From assembly GCA_017432885.1 (NCBI GenBank), contig JAFRIE010000024.1, forward strand, positions 98,351 through 162,350: a stretch of DNA of 64,000 bases, written 5' to 3'. Within the stretch, counting starts at the first letter, position 1. Each line of letters opens with the position of its first letter. Made by a program: the position numbers and the translations under genes. Source of the stretch: Erysipelotrichaceae bacterium (GTDB lineage Bacteria > Bacillota_I > Bacilli_A > Erysipelotrichales > Erysipelotrichaceae). Shown in pieces: positions 8,870-17,963 of the stretch. Under the pieces are notes generated by a model. It was not told the origin of the DNA. It did not search any database and worked only from the letters and a program-made list of their open reading frames with translations.

Positions 8870-9921
8870 AAGTAACGTTCTCCGCTTTCACGGTCGAATA
8901 CAAAGACGCCAGTCTTCTTGAAACGGATACCGATCTCCTGATCTCTTTGCAGTTCGACATCGGAATTCATATAACCACGGACTTCCTTGCCTGCAAGCAT
9001 GAAGGATGTGATGATCTCCTTGCCCATGACGGAAGTCAGTATGACTTTGGCTCTTAACGGACTCTTTTCGTCGAGAATGACGCTCTCGGAACGGAAGGAC
9101 AAATAGACAGGGGTTCCATCCGGAATATCCTTGACTCTAACCTGGGAATCTTCTTCGTTTGGTCCAAGCAGCACCTTGCCGTCTTTGATGATACCTTCTA
9201 CCTTGTTGATCGGAGGATTACCCAGGAAGTCGGCAACGAAACAGTTGGCCGGCTGATCATAGAGATACTGCGGCTTGTCGTACTGCTGCAGGACACCCTG
9301 TTTCATCAGGATGATGTGGTCGGAAATGGACATCGCTTCTTCCTGGTCGTGGGTAACGAAGATTGTCGTAACGCCTGTTTCCAGCTGAATACGTCTGATC
9401 TCTTCTCTCATTTCGATACGCAGTCTTGCGTCCAGGTTGGACAAAGGTTCATCCAGAAGGAGCAGACGAGGTTCTTTGACAAGTGCTCTGGCGATGGCGA
9501 CACGCTGCTGCTGACCGCCGGAGAGCTGTCCCGGCTTACGGTTCAGCATCGTTTCGACATGGACCAGTTCCGCCATCTTCTTGGCCTTTTCGATGCGTTC
9601 CTTCTTCGGAACCTTCTTGATCTCCAGAGGGAAGCAGATGTTTTCCAGAACCGTCATGTGAGGATAAAGCGCATAGTTCTGGAAAACCAGACCGACACCA
9701 CGTTTCTCCGATGACATGTATGTCACATCATCATCATCGAAATAAATCTTTCCTTCCGTCGGATAAAGAATACCTGAAAGCATGTTCAGCATCGTACTCT
9801 TACCGCAACCGGAAGGACCCAAAAGTGTTACGAGTTCACCCGACTCGATCACAGCAGAAAAATCATCGACTGCCGTGTTATCGTCAAAACGTTTGACGAT
9901 GTTTTCCAGACGAATTTTCAT
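8866..9921 (-). CDS. Sugar ABC transporter ATP-binding protein (UgpC/MalK/MsmK type)
   Basis: 351 residues. Walker A GPSGCGKST, Q-loop LVFQNYALYPHMT, signature LSGGQQQRVAIARAL, Walker B LLLLDEPLSNLD and the H-loop FVTHDQEEAM are intact. The C-terminal about 110 residues form the TOBE/regulatory domain (ADFLGNPPINKVEG; YLSFRSES) found in MalK-type ATPases. It would power the two adjacent permeases. SD: AGGAGGACAG upstream of the ATG. Confidence 0.95.
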   Translation of the reverse strand: MKIRLENIVKRFDDNTAVDDFSAVIESGELVTLLGPSGCGKSTMLNMLSGILYPTEGKIYFDDDDVTYMSSEKRGVGLVFQNYALYPHMTVLENICFPLEIKKVPKKERIEKAKKMAELVHVETMLNRKPGQLSGGQQQRVAIARALVKEPRLLLLDEPLSNLDARLRIEMREEIRRIQLETGVTTIFVTHDQEEAMSISDHIILMKQGVLQQYDKPQYLYDQPANCFVADFLGNPPINKVEGIIKDGKVLLGPNEEDSQVRVKDIPDGTPVYLSFRSESVILDEKSPLRAKVILTSVMGKEIITSFMLAGKEVRGYMNSDVELQRDQEIGIRFKKTGVFVFDRESGERYL

Positions 9922-10007
9922 ATCTGTCCTCCTTAAAAAATCATCTATGAATCAGTACTATGTACATGTAAAGGATCCACCTGGTGAATCGCTTACATCT
10001 GCATCCT

Positions 10008-10050
10008 ACAAAAAAAGAGGAACACCGCAAAAGATCACGGTGTTCCTTTC
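10008..10050 (-). terminator. Terminator between the solute-binding gene and the ATPase gene
   Basis: Stem AGGAACACCG/CGGTGTTCCT (10018-10027 and 10038-10047), followed on the minus strand by an eight-base T run. It lies inside the operon, so it should let the solute-binding protein be made in excess of ATPase and permeases by partial read-through. Confidence 0.85.
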
Positions 10051-10067
10051 TTACAGATTCTAAACGA

Positions 10068-11339
10068 TTATTCGCTTAATGCCGAATTGGCAAGAGCCTG
10101 AGCAGCCTGAAGAGCAGTGAGTGTATCTTCACCGTTGATGATGGCTTTTTCAAGACCCTGCTGGATTGCTTCCTTGCATGCGGTCTGACCGACAACGGCC
10201 TTACGTGCATACATGTAGTCTAACATGGAAGCGAATGCCTGCTGAGCTATGCTGTTGTTGAAGTACTCTTTGTAGACATCGGAAGTCTCTACATCCTTGA
10301 ACGGAGTAGAAGCGGAATACTTCTGGCAGAACGGCAGGTTGTTTTCAGCCTGTGTGAAGAAGCTTGCGAATGCAGCAGCACCCTCATCGGTTACTTCATC
10401 CTTTGTGAAACCGACCAGAGCACGGGCAGTCAGTTCGTTGTACTTTCTTCCGCCTTCGATCTGCGGAACAGGTCCGGTTACGATGGTGAATCCGTTAGGT
10501 GTGATGTAGTTCATACCTGCAGAAGAGCCCATGTAGCTGAAATACATCTGGTTGCCGAACGGACCTGAGTGGTAGTTCTCAGCCGGATCCTTGAACAGGA
10601 AGTAACCTTCTGCTTCAGCCTGCTTCCACCAGTCGACCCATTCAACAAACTTAGGATCTGTCCAGTCGTTTGCTGTGTTGTTGTCATCGATATAAGCCAG
10701 ACCGAGCTGGTATAATACGTCGATACCTACGACATCTCTTGAGTCCGGACCAAAGCCGATGATGTCTCTGCCTTCAGCCTTTTCGCCGTCGACAACTGTC
10801 TTACAAGCATTGTACAGATCTTCCCAAGTCTGAGGGATTTCCAGGTTGTATTTTTCTAACAGTTCCTTGTTGTAGAACATGATAGAACCGGTCAGTGTGC
10901 AAACCAGTGCATGGAGCTTGCCGTCAGAATAGTCCGTGGAAGCTGCATAAACACCTTCGCTGACTCTGTTCTTGTATTCGTCATCTGTCAGATACTGGCC
11001 GAAATCAAGAGAGAAGCCCTCATCTACGTATTCCGTAGCTGTACCAGGATACAACCAGACAAGGCTAGGTCCTGTACCGTTGGTTACTGCTTCGTAAACC
11101 TTGGCCTCGAAGCCATCCAGAGGCTGTGTCTGCTGAACGACTTTCCACTTGTTCTGAGATGCGTTGAACTTATCAGCGATCTCGGCTACCATTTCCTCAT
11201 CGTGGTCTGTCAGAGTGTGCCAGAATACGACTTCGACAGGTTCACCGCTAGCTTCTTCTCCGCCAGATTTGCCGCCTGAGCAGGCAACTAAGGAAAGAAC
11301 AACTAACAGAGTAACAACAATCTTGAATAGTTTTTTCAT
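10068..11339 (-). CDS. Extracellular sugar-binding lipoprotein (family 1, UgpB-like)
   Basis: 423 residues. The N-terminus is a lipoprotein signal with lipobox LVAC (C20) and a Gly/Ser/Glu linker. The mature part has features of family 1 solute-binding proteins (VVFWHTLTDHDEEMV near the N-terminus; FGNQMYFSYMGSSAGMN; a hydrophobic hinge). It is the receptor for the CUT1 importer encoded downstream; glycerol-phosphate, oligosaccharide or other sugars are possible. SD AAAGGAGAAG. An inverted repeat overlaps its presumed transcription start. Confidence 0.93.
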   Translation of the reverse strand: MKKLFKIVVTLLVVLSLVACSGGKSGGEEASGEPVEVVFWHTLTDHDEEMVAEIADKFNASQNKWKVVQQTQPLDGFEAKVYEAVTNGTGPSLVWLYPGTATEYVDEGFSLDFGQYLTDDEYKNRVSEGVYAASTDYSDGKLHALVCTLTGSIMFYNKELLEKYNLEIPQTWEDLYNACKTVVDGEKAEGRDIIGFGPDSRDVVGIDVLYQLGLAYIDDNNTANDWTDPKFVEWVDWWKQAEAEGYFLFKDPAENYHSGPFGNQMYFSYMGSSAGMNYITPNGFTIVTGPVPQIEGGRKYNELTARALVGFTKDEVTDEGAAAFASFFTQAENNLPFCQKYSASTPFKDVETSDVYKEYFNNSIAQQAFASMLDYMYARKAVVGQTACKEAIQQGLEKAIINGEDTLTALQAAQALANSALSE

Positions 11340-11354
11340 TTTCTTCTCCTTTTT

Positions 11355-11386
11355 TATAAATCAAAACGATTTATACATCCATTATA
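11355..11386 (-). promoter_or_regulatory. Promoter and candidate operator of the sugar ABC operon
   Basis: On the minus strand, TATAAT (11381-11386) is preceded at 18 nt by CTGAAA. A perfect inverted repeat, TATAAATC and GATTTATA around a 5-nt centre (11355-11375), covers the expected transcription start. Its minus-strand reading matches the cre consensus at 11 of 14 positions, so CcpA or another LacI-family repressor could bind. The binding protein is not encoded nearby. Confidence 0.55.
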
Positions 11387-11423
11387 ATCCAAAAGTGCAA
11401 TGACTTTCAGCATAATAAGCAAT

Positions 11424-11468
11424 AAAAAAACAGAAAATCGATCTGTTCTTCTCCGTGACGGTTTTCTG
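11424..11468 (-). terminator. Terminator of the second phosphatase gene
   Basis: Stem CAGAAAATCG/CGGTTTTCTG (11431-11440 and 11459-11468, one wobble pair), followed on the minus strand by a seven-base T run. Confidence 0.8.
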
Positions 11469-11491
11469 CTTCTTTGTCTGTTATGTCGTTC

Positions 11492-12262
11492 CTATTCCAG
11501 ATAGAAATCTTTCATTTTTTCGCGTTTATCTTTATCCAGACCGTATTCTTCTTCCAGATATCGATCATAATTTCCGTATTTTCCGATGATTGCATTTACG
11601 ACTGTATCAAAGGTCTCTTCCGCTACTCCGTCCTGGATGGTGATCAGTTTTTTGAGTTCAGGATGGCCTTTTGCTTCCGTTTCGATGTCTGCCAGACTTT
11701 CTTCAAGGATCTTTTTCCGGTAAAGATTACTTAAAAGGTAATCCTTGCGGATCTCTTCTTCCTTGATACCCAGTGCCATCAGGATGATCATTGCAGCGAC
11801 ACCCGTTCTGTCCTTTCCCGTCATGCAATGAAAGTAAATCGGAACATGCCTTTCCCATATCTCCTTCAGCATGATCCTGTAAGCCTCGTTGTTGAAAGCG
11901 ATCGTCCGGTAATATCCCCTGATCTGTTCCAGCTGCCTTTCAGCTGCACCGCCGATCTTGCGCATGCCTGCAGGCGACCAGTCGATGTCTTCACTGCCCT
12001 CTACGACCAGTCCGTTGTGCTGAATGTACAGGGCTCCATCGATCATTGGATCGGGAATCGTCCGGATCTCGGCAAGGCTCCTCAGGTCCATGATCGTCCT
12101 TACCTTCAGTTTTTTGAATTCATCCAGTTCTTCTTCATTAAAGTACGCCAATCCCGCTCCCCGGAAGAAGAAACCGCAACGGACTTTTCTTCCATCTTTG
12201 CTCTCCAGGCCTCCCAGATCGCGGAAATTCAGGGCATCCTTAAATCTTTGATCCATACTCAT
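11492..12262 (-). CDS. Tyrosine-protein phosphatase (Y_phosphatase3 family), paralog
   Basis: 256 residues. The phosphate loop is HCMTGKDRTGV (C146, R152); the N-terminus LNFRDLGG and IMDLRS match the same family as the protein at 2732-3505. The two proteins are related over their whole length but clearly diverged. Predicted cytoplasmic. The ATG at 12262 (or 12256) has no Shine-Dalgarno; a TAGAAT hexamer lies 6 nt upstream, so the mRNA is probably leaderless. Confidence 0.9.
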   Translation of the reverse strand: MSMDQRFKDALNFRDLGGLESKDGRKVRCGFFFRGAGLAYFNEEELDEFKKLKVRTIMDLRSLAEIRTIPDPMIDGALYIQHNGLVVEGSEDIDWSPAGMRKIGGAAERQLEQIRGYYRTIAFNNEAYRIMLKEIWERHVPIYFHCMTGKDRTGVAAMIILMALGIKEEEIRKDYLLSNLYRKKILEESLADIETEAKGHPELKKLITIQDGVAEETFDTVVNAIIGKYGNYDRYLEEEYGLDKDKREKMKDFYLE

Positions 12263-12268
12263 GGTTTC

Positions 12269-12274
12269 ATTCTA
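12269..12274 (-). promoter_or_regulatory. -10 hexamer 6 nt before the phosphatase ATG
   Basis: TAGAAT on the minus strand, separated from the ATG at 12262 by six bases (12263-12268). No ribosome binding site fits. The divergent TATAAT at 12287-12292 belongs to the opposite gene, so the two promoters overlap. Confidence 0.55.
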
Positions 12275-12315
12275 TCACAGGTGGCTTATAATGAAAGCAA
12301 AGGCAGGTATCAATC

Positions 12316-12861
12316 ATGAATCAGGAAGAACTCATCAGACGTATCAAAGAAAAGAATATCGAGGAAGAGGTCGTTTTTGGGAAAGGCGGACAGTACTTCA
12401 AGTCGGCACAGAAATACTACGCGGATCTGCAGGACGGGGAAGCAAGTTCCGAAAACTTCTTCGAGAACACGCTTGTGCGATACGAAGAGTGCGAAAAACC
12501 GAACCGGAAACCGGATTTTGAATCGTACAGCGGCAGCTGTTACTGGTATACCAAAAAAGGTGTTGTCAGAGGTTCCGATCACTGGGGCTGCGGCATCGTG
12601 AACTGCGACTGGGCGCTTCATACCAAAGAAGGAAGAAACATCTACGGCGGATACTGGACGCATGCCCGTTCCTTTGCGAAACCGAGATATGGATTTGCGC
12701 AATGGAGAGACTTTCTTTTCAAGGCCAGACTCATTGAGATTGATGGAAAAGAAGTCGTGACTGCATTTTCCAACTGCAAGGGCAGAGATCTAACGGAGAT
12801 CGACGGAAAGCGATATCAGCGCAGGCTGATTGAAGTTTTTGAAGAAGTCGAGGAAGAATGA
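12316..12861 (+). CDS. Conserved-looking hypothetical protein
   Basis: 181 residues, no family recognised. No signal peptide or membrane segment. Rich in aromatic residues and Cys/Trp (YSGSCYWYTKKG, DHWGCGIVNCDWAL, GGYWTHARSFAKPRYG). Composition suggests a folded cytoplasmic enzyme or binding domain. Its stop overlaps the ATG of the next gene (ATGA), so it is translationally coupled to the metallophosphoesterase. TATAAT at 12287-12292 and GGCAGG act as promoter and ribosome binding site. Confidence 0.7.
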   Translation: MNQEELIRRIKEKNIEEEVVFGKGGQYFKSAQKYYADLQDGEASSENFFENTLVRYEECEKPNRKPDFESYSGSCYWYTKKGVVRGSDHWGCGIVNCDWALHTKEGRNIYGGYWTHARSFAKPRYGFAQWRDFLFKARLIEIDGKEVVTAFSNCKGRDLTEIDGKRYQRRLIEVFEEVEEE

Positions 12862-14363
12862 TCCGGATCCTGATGACTTCCGATGTCCATGCCTGTATTA
12901 CGCCCTACAGTTATGCGACAGGAAAAGAAGAGAAGATCGGACTGGCCAAGGCGGCTCATCTGATCCGAAGACTTAGCGATGAAAATACAATTGTGATCGA
13001 TAACGGCGATATGTTGGAAGGATCGCCGCTTTCCTATTATCATTTTCAGAAAAACAGAGATAAGGCAAACCCTTTCTCAAAGCTTATGAACATGGTCGGT
13101 TATGATTTCTACAACCTCGGCAATCATGATTTCAACTTCGGGGAAGAGATTCTTTTCGATCATATGGACACTTTGAAAATGCCGTGTATCACGGCTAACG
13201 TGCTCTATCGGGGGAAACCGCTGTCGGAACCTTACCGTATCCTGGAGATCGATGGGAAAAAGATCGCATTGTTTGGTATCATGACACATTTTGTTCCGAA
13301 CTGGGAAAAGGAAGAAAACATCAGGGGTCTGGAATTCCTGGATGCTTTTGAGTGTGCCAGGAAGACCGTTACCGAAATCAAGGAAAAAGAAAAGGCCGAC
13401 TACATCATCGGCGTTTATCACGGCGGCATGGAGAGAGATCCTCTGACTGGAGAGGAAACAGAAGTTCAGACATCGGAAAACCAGGGCTACCGCATGTGCA
13501 GCGAGATCGAAGGGATCGATGTACTGCTTTGCGGACACCAGCATCATCCGATGGAAGGAAAACTGAATCATACCGTCTTTCTTCAGCCGGCGCAGGACGG
13601 AAAGCAGATCGCTCTGGTAGAAATCGGAGAAGACAGTCTTACAGCGAAGCTGCTGGAAACGGATGACATTGCGGAAGAGGATATTCTCTCTTTCATAAAA
13701 GAGGAAGAGGAAGAATGTCAGAAATGGCTGGATCAGCCGCTTGGCGAAACGGCGATCGACCTTAACATCAGCGATGAAGACGATGCCCGTCTGCACAAGT
13801 CGCAGGTCATTACCTTCCTGAATAAAGTCTGTGAAGACTGCAGCGGTGCCGATATTTCAGGCAACGCCCTGTTCCTGCATGCCAAGGGATTCCGGAAACA
13901 GATCACGATGCGCGATCTGGTGTCGACCTACGTCTTCCCGAATACACTTGTCGTCAAGAAAGTCACAGGCAGGATACTGAAAGAATATCTGGAAAAATGT
14001 GCCGAGTTCTGGGATCTTGAAGATGGAAGGATCATCGTTGAGAAGCACCATGATTTTCCTACGCCTCTGCACTTCAACTACGACATGCTGGATGGGGTCG
14101 AATACACGATCAAAGTATCCAATCCGCTCGGTCAAAGGATCACGAAACTGACACGGAATGGCAAGGATGTCAGGAAGGGCGATGTCTTCACCCTCTGCAT
14201 CAACAACTACCGGGCTGCCGGAGGCGGAGGCTTCATGATGATCAAGGAAGCGGAAACCGTCAGGGAGATACAGCGTAATGTTGTTGAGATCATTGCCGAA
14301 TACATCACTAAAGTGAAGGTCATAGATTTTCAACCGATATACAATATAAAGATCGAGATCTAA
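12858..14363 (+). CDS. 5'-nucleotidase / 2',3'-cyclic phosphodiesterase family metallophosphatase
   Basis: 501 residues. The N-terminal metallophosphoesterase domain has all metal motifs: TSDVHA (D9, H11), DNGDMLEG, GNHDFNFG, GVYHGG and CGHQHH. The C-terminal 5_nucleotid_C domain (about 300-500) ends with the substrate-stacking motif NNYRAAGGGGF. Most family members are exported (UshA, YfkN); this one has no signal peptide, so it probably acts in the cytoplasm. Coupled to the upstream unknown gene by a 4-bp overlap. Confidence 0.92.
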   Translation: MIRILMTSDVHACITPYSYATGKEEKIGLAKAAHLIRRLSDENTIVIDNGDMLEGSPLSYYHFQKNRDKANPFSKLMNMVGYDFYNLGNHDFNFGEEILFDHMDTLKMPCITANVLYRGKPLSEPYRILEIDGKKIALFGIMTHFVPNWEKEENIRGLEFLDAFECARKTVTEIKEKEKADYIIGVYHGGMERDPLTGEETEVQTSENQGYRMCSEIEGIDVLLCGHQHHPMEGKLNHTVFLQPAQDGKQIALVEIGEDSLTAKLLETDDIAEEDILSFIKEEEEECQKWLDQPLGETAIDLNISDEDDARLHKSQVITFLNKVCEDCSGADISGNALFLHAKGFRKQITMRDLVSTYVFPNTLVVKKVTGRILKEYLEKCAEFWDLEDGRIIVEKHHDFPTPLHFNYDMLDGVEYTIKVSNPLGQRITKLTRNGKDVRKGDVFTLCINNYRAAGGGGFMMIKEAETVREIQRNVVEIIAEYITKVKVIDFQPIYNIKIEI

Positions 14364-14382
14364 TGATCTCAATCTTTTTCTG
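14349..14382 (+). terminator. Terminator after the 5'-nucleotidase gene
   Basis: 12-bp stem with one mismatch (14349-14360 with 14365-14376) around TAAT, which contains the stop codon, then a T run. Confidence 0.7.
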
Positions 14383-14424
14383 AAAAGATATAATATGGGT
14401 GATAAGAAAAAAGGAAGGCCGGGT

Positions 14425-15681
14425 ATGATTTTAGAGCAAATAGAGAAAGAAATACTGGAACTTGCGGAAAAAGCGGAGAAAGAACTGGAAGATGCATACA
14501 AAGGGATCGACAGGATCTGTCTTTTGAATTCCGACCGAATCCTTTCGGCCTTTATCGAAAACGGTGTTTCCTATACGGATTTTGCTGATATTAACGGCTA
14601 CGGCAACTACGACCCGGGCAGGGATAAACTGGAGAAGATTTTCGCTGCCGTACTGGGATGTGAAGATGCGCTGGTCCGGCCGCAGATCATGAGCGGTACC
14701 AGCGCACTGTATCTGGCTTTCTCGGCTTTGCTGAAGCACGGCGATACGATGATTTCTTTGACCGGAACGCCTTACGATTCCCTGCAGGAGATGATTGGAA
14801 TCTGCGGCGACTCATCACAGTCCCTGAAAGCCAATGGGGTGAATTATGAACAGATCGATCTGATCGACAACGAGTTTGATGAAGGAAAGATCCTGGAAAG
14901 ACTAAAGAAAAAAGATGTTAGACTGGTTGAGATACAAAGATCTCGTGGCTATTCCTCCAGGGCTTCTTTATGTATCGATAAGATAGAACGGCTGATCAAA
15001 AAGATTCGAGAAGTAAACGATGATGTCATCATTATGGTGGACAACTGCTACGGCGAACTGGTAGAAGAAAGAGAACCGGGACATGTCGGAGCGGACATCG
15101 TTGTCGGTTCCCTGATGAAGAATCTGGGCGGCGGTATCGCCTCGACCGGCGGCTATATTGCCGGCAGAAAGGATCTGATCGCCATGGTGGCGGACCGTTT
15201 CTCCGCTCCCGGTATCGGCAAGGAACAGGGCGCCAATTTCAATCTGAACAATTCCTTCTTTAAAGGGATCTTCATGGCACCTGGTGCTGTAAGAGGCGCA
15301 TTAAAAACTGCTGTCTTTACTTCCTATATGCTGGAGAAACTGGGATATAAAAATGTATCCCCGAGATACAATGAAAAACGTACCGATCTGATCCAGACGG
15401 TAGAACTCGGAAACAAAGAAGACCTCATCGTGTTTACCCAGGGCATTCAGGAATCTTCACCGATTGATTCTTTTGTGAAAGTTATGCCTGCTCCGATGCC
15501 CGGCTATCCGTTTGATGAAGTCATGGCCTGCGGCGCCTTTACTCAGGGAAGCACGATCGAGCTGAGTGCGGATGCGCCGGTCGTTCCACCGTATGCACTG
15601 TACATGCAGGGCGGGCTATCCTTCGAATACGGAAAGCTGTCGGTCATGCTGGCACTGACCAATATCAGAAAACAGAATTAA
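14425..15681 (+). CDS. Methionine gamma-lyase-family PLP enzyme (YnbB / 'aluminium resistance' type)
   Basis: 418 residues. Fold-type I PLP enzyme of the Met_gamma_lyase (PF06838) group, close to B. subtilis YnbB. The PLP lysine is in GSLMKNLGGG; MVDNCYGEL holds the conserved Asp, and RPQIMSGTSALYLAF is the phosphate-binding region. Likely a C-S lyase acting on sulfur amino acids, not experimentally clear. The ATG at 14425 is preferred because GGAAGGCCGGG precedes it; an in-frame ATG at 14395 directly abuts a TATAAT (14389-14394) and would be outside the mRNA. Confidence 0.88.
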   Translation: MILEQIEKEILELAEKAEKELEDAYKGIDRICLLNSDRILSAFIENGVSYTDFADINGYGNYDPGRDKLEKIFAAVLGCEDALVRPQIMSGTSALYLAFSALLKHGDTMISLTGTPYDSLQEMIGICGDSSQSLKANGVNYEQIDLIDNEFDEGKILERLKKKDVRLVEIQRSRGYSSRASLCIDKIERLIKKIREVNDDVIIMVDNCYGELVEEREPGHVGADIVVGSLMKNLGGGIASTGGYIAGRKDLIAMVADRFSAPGIGKEQGANFNLNNSFFKGIFMAPGAVRGALKTAVFTSYMLEKLGYKNVSPRYNEKRTDLIQTVELGNKEDLIVFTQGIQESSPIDSFVKVMPAPMPGYPFDEVMACGAFTQGSTIELSADAPVVPPYALYMQGGLSFEYGKLSVMLALTNIRKQN

Positions 15682-15774
15682 AGCATCCATCGTCTCTGAG
15701 ACAGTTTATCGCAATGCTTTCCTGATATAACGTACTGAAACATCTAGTAGAATAATGCCATAGAAGAATAAAAC

Positions 15775-16596
15775 ATGTTAAAAAGATATATCCTGTTTCT
15801 GAAAAAACATCCGCTCGTTACTGCGACAGTAGCCATCGTTTATGCGATGGTATGTATTAAAACAATCCATACAAGTACACACCTTGAGGCCTTCATTTTG
15901 AGGACATTGTTGTGCGGTGCCATGACCTTTTTCCTGTATCAGATCTCGGGAGACAAGACTCTTGCAGCCAGCTACAATTCGACCTGGTATGTCATCAAGG
16001 TCGGAATGGGTTACTGGATCTTTGCTTTGCCTCTGGGTGTGATGGGATTGTTCAACGCCATAGAATATCCTGCCTGGGACAGTCCTATTAACGCTCTTTG
16101 GGTATTCCTGATGTTCGTGTTTGTCGGTCTGTTTGAAGAAATGGCTTTCCGGGCCGTCATCAACGATGCGATCATTTACCGGTTCCGTGACAAGAAATAT
16201 GTTTTTGTCTTAAGTGCGCTCGTGTCTTCGTTGGCCTTCGGTGCAGCTCATATCGTCGGTGCCGAACTGGCTGACATCTGGGCGATCGTACAGGCGGTAG
16301 GCAAGACTCTTCAGGCCGGTATCTTCGGTCTGGCTGTTCTTTTCCTTTACTGGAAGACGAGAAACATCTGGGCGTGCGGCATCATCCACGGAATCTATGA
16401 CTTCCTGCTGTCGATCCGCGACTGTTTCTTCAATGTTCCGATAGATAAAATGTCTTATGTTCTTTCTGGAGAGGGAGGCAAGACGGCCGCCATTGTATAT
16501 GCGGTAATCACGCTGATTGAACTGTTCCTCTTCTGGATCATCTACCGGAAGATCGGTAAGAAGATCGATTATCAGAAAATCAGGGAAGAATGGTAG
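15775..16596 (+). CDS. CPBP-family intramembrane glutamic protease
   Basis: 273 residues with about seven membrane segments. The CPBP/Abi catalytic set is present: EEMAFR (E121, E122, R126), GAAH (H159) and IHGIYD (H205). Relatives process prenylated proteins in eukaryotes and are often linked to bacteriocin self-immunity in Firmicutes. No bacteriocin gene is adjacent. Preceded by a 93-bp spacer with TAGAAT at about 15749; single-gene unit followed by a strong terminator. Confidence 0.88.
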   Translation: MLKRYILFLKKHPLVTATVAIVYAMVCIKTIHTSTHLEAFILRTLLCGAMTFFLYQISGDKTLAASYNSTWYVIKVGMGYWIFALPLGVMGLFNAIEYPAWDSPINALWVFLMFVFVGLFEEMAFRAVINDAIIYRFRDKKYVFVLSALVSSLAFGAAHIVGAELADIWAIVQAVGKTLQAGIFGLAVLFLYWKTRNIWACGIIHGIYDFLLSIRDCFFNVPIDKMSYVLSGEGGKTAAIVYAVITLIELFLFWIIYRKIGKKIDYQKIREEW

Positions 16597-16620
16597 ACAG
16601 ATAAACAGTATGTCTGAAAT

Positions 16621-16647
16621 AAAAAAGTCCTTGTTGAGGACTTTTTT
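16621..16647. terminator. Bidirectional intrinsic terminator
   Basis: Perfect 10-bp stem AAAAAAGTCC/GGACTTTTTT with a 7-nt loop between the convergent CPBP and GNAT genes. Confidence 0.9.
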
Positions 16648-16670
16648 GTTTGTCATTTTAGGAATTCTAT

Positions 16671-17213
16671 TCACTGACGATTGCTCTGTTCTGCATGATC
16701 CTTGAAATCTTCCGGAAGCAGTTCGTAATCCACGGACGACTGCGGGCTGCCGAGCTGGTCTATCCAGGAATCTTTGTTGATTCTGAGCTTCCTGAATCCA
16801 AGCAGTTCATAGACGTGTCTGGCTCGGAGATTCTTTTCGTTTGTATCCAGAACAATCTTTTCATATCCCATACGGAAGAGTTCTCTTATCAGCAGGCTCA
16901 GGCAGATCCTGCCCAGTCCTTTTTCCTGATAGTTTTCTTCACAGATCTTGATGCCGATTTCAGCGATATGGTCACCCTTGTTTCTGTAGCTCATCTCACC
17001 GATCGGAACATCCAGATAATCAACGATCAGTCTTCTTCTGCTGTCGTCGCTGTCGGTCGCAATCGATTTCTCTATCTCTTCCGCCGTCGTGCCTAGTCCC
17101 AAAGGAAAGCCGGCATGTGCCATGACGCTTCCGTCATTCCACCATTCTGCCAGCTGTACGCAATCTTTTGTTTCGGCATTACGGATGCACAGGTCTTCCT
17201 TTTCGATCCGCAT
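16671..17213 (-). CDS. GNAT family N-acetyltransferase (RimJ/RimL-like)
   Basis: 180 residues. The acetyl-CoA loop appears as YQEKGLGRICLSLLIREL and the later NLRARHVYELLGFRK is the classic GNAT motif B. The substrate is not known; family members acetylate protein N-termini, antibiotics or polyamines. Its start overlaps the last base of the upstream SDR gene, so it is in one transcription unit with SDR and possibly efp. Confidence 0.85.
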   Translation of the reverse strand: MRIEKEDLCIRNAETKDCVQLAEWWNDGSVMAHAGFPLGLGTTAEEIEKSIATDSDDSRRRLIVDYLDVPIGEMSYRNKGDHIAEIGIKICEENYQEKGLGRICLSLLIRELFRMGYEKIVLDTNEKNLRARHVYELLGFRKLRINKDSWIDQLGSPQSSVDYELLPEDFKDHAEQSNRQ

Positions 17214-17959
17214 CAGCAGCTTCCCATCTGTCCCCCGTCGATTCGGATCACGGTATTGTTGATGAAATCGGCATCCTCGCTGATCAGAAAACTTACCAGC
17301 GAAGCGACTTCTTCCGGTTTTCCGTATCTCTTGACCAGGATCTTTTCCGTCTCTTCCTTGAGGAACTGCTCGTCGTAGCCTTCCAGTTCTTTCTCTGTTC
17401 CGATGAATCCCGGAGCAATGGCGTTGACATGGACATATGGGGCAAACTGTACGGCAAGATTGTGGGTCAGCGAGATCAGAGCTGCCTTGGAAGCGTCATA
17501 ATCGAAGCACATCGGATAGTAGGTGTTGATGCCATTGGTCGAAGCGATGTTGACGATCCTGCCGTACTTCTTTTCTTCCATGTGAGCAGAGACCCTCTTT
17601 GCACAGTTGAAAGCACCGACGACATTGACGTCGAGGATCCTGCGGAAGCTTTCCGCATCCTTGTTGCGGAAAAGGTCCGGCATGTCGATACCGGCATTGT
17701 TGACGAGGATGTCGACACCGCCGAGTTCTTTCTCGATCTGTTCTAGCATGGCATCGACAGCTTCTTCTTTGGAAACATCGGCTTGGATCGCCAGACAGTT
17801 CACGTCGTATCTGTCCCTGATTTCTTCCTGCAGTTCAAAAGCCTTCTTCTCTGAACGGAAGTAGTTCAATACGATATCATAGCCTTTCTGTGCCAGTTCA
17901 AGAGCGATCGCACTTCCGATCCCGCCGGCAGCACCTGTAATCAGTACAACTCTGCGCAT
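17213..17959 (-). CDS. SDR-family oxidoreductase, candidate EF-P 5-aminopentanone reductase (YmfI-like)
   Basis: 248 residues, classical short-chain dehydrogenase. NAD(P) motif TGAAGGIGSA (about 8-17), NNAG, catalytic Ser in NIAST, YDASK and the closing GGQMG. The gene directly follows efp. In B. subtilis, the SDR YmfI performs the last reduction of the 5-aminopentanol group on EF-P Lys32; the position here makes that role plausible, but a FabG-like role cannot be excluded from sequence alone. There is no Shine-Dalgarno: a terminator-like hairpin and T run sit immediately before the ATG. Confidence 0.8.
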   Translation of the reverse strand: MRRVVLITGAAGGIGSAIALELAQKGYDIVLNYFRSEKKAFELQEEIRDRYDVNCLAIQADVSKEEAVDAMLEQIEKELGGVDILVNNAGIDMPDLFRNKDAESFRRILDVNVVGAFNCAKRVSAHMEEKKYGRIVNIASTNGINTYYPMCFDYDASKAALISLTHNLAVQFAPYVHVNAIAPGFIGTEKELEGYDEQFLKEETEKILVKRYGKPEEVASLVSFLISEDADFINNTVIRIDGGQMGSC

Positions 17960-17963
17960 GATT

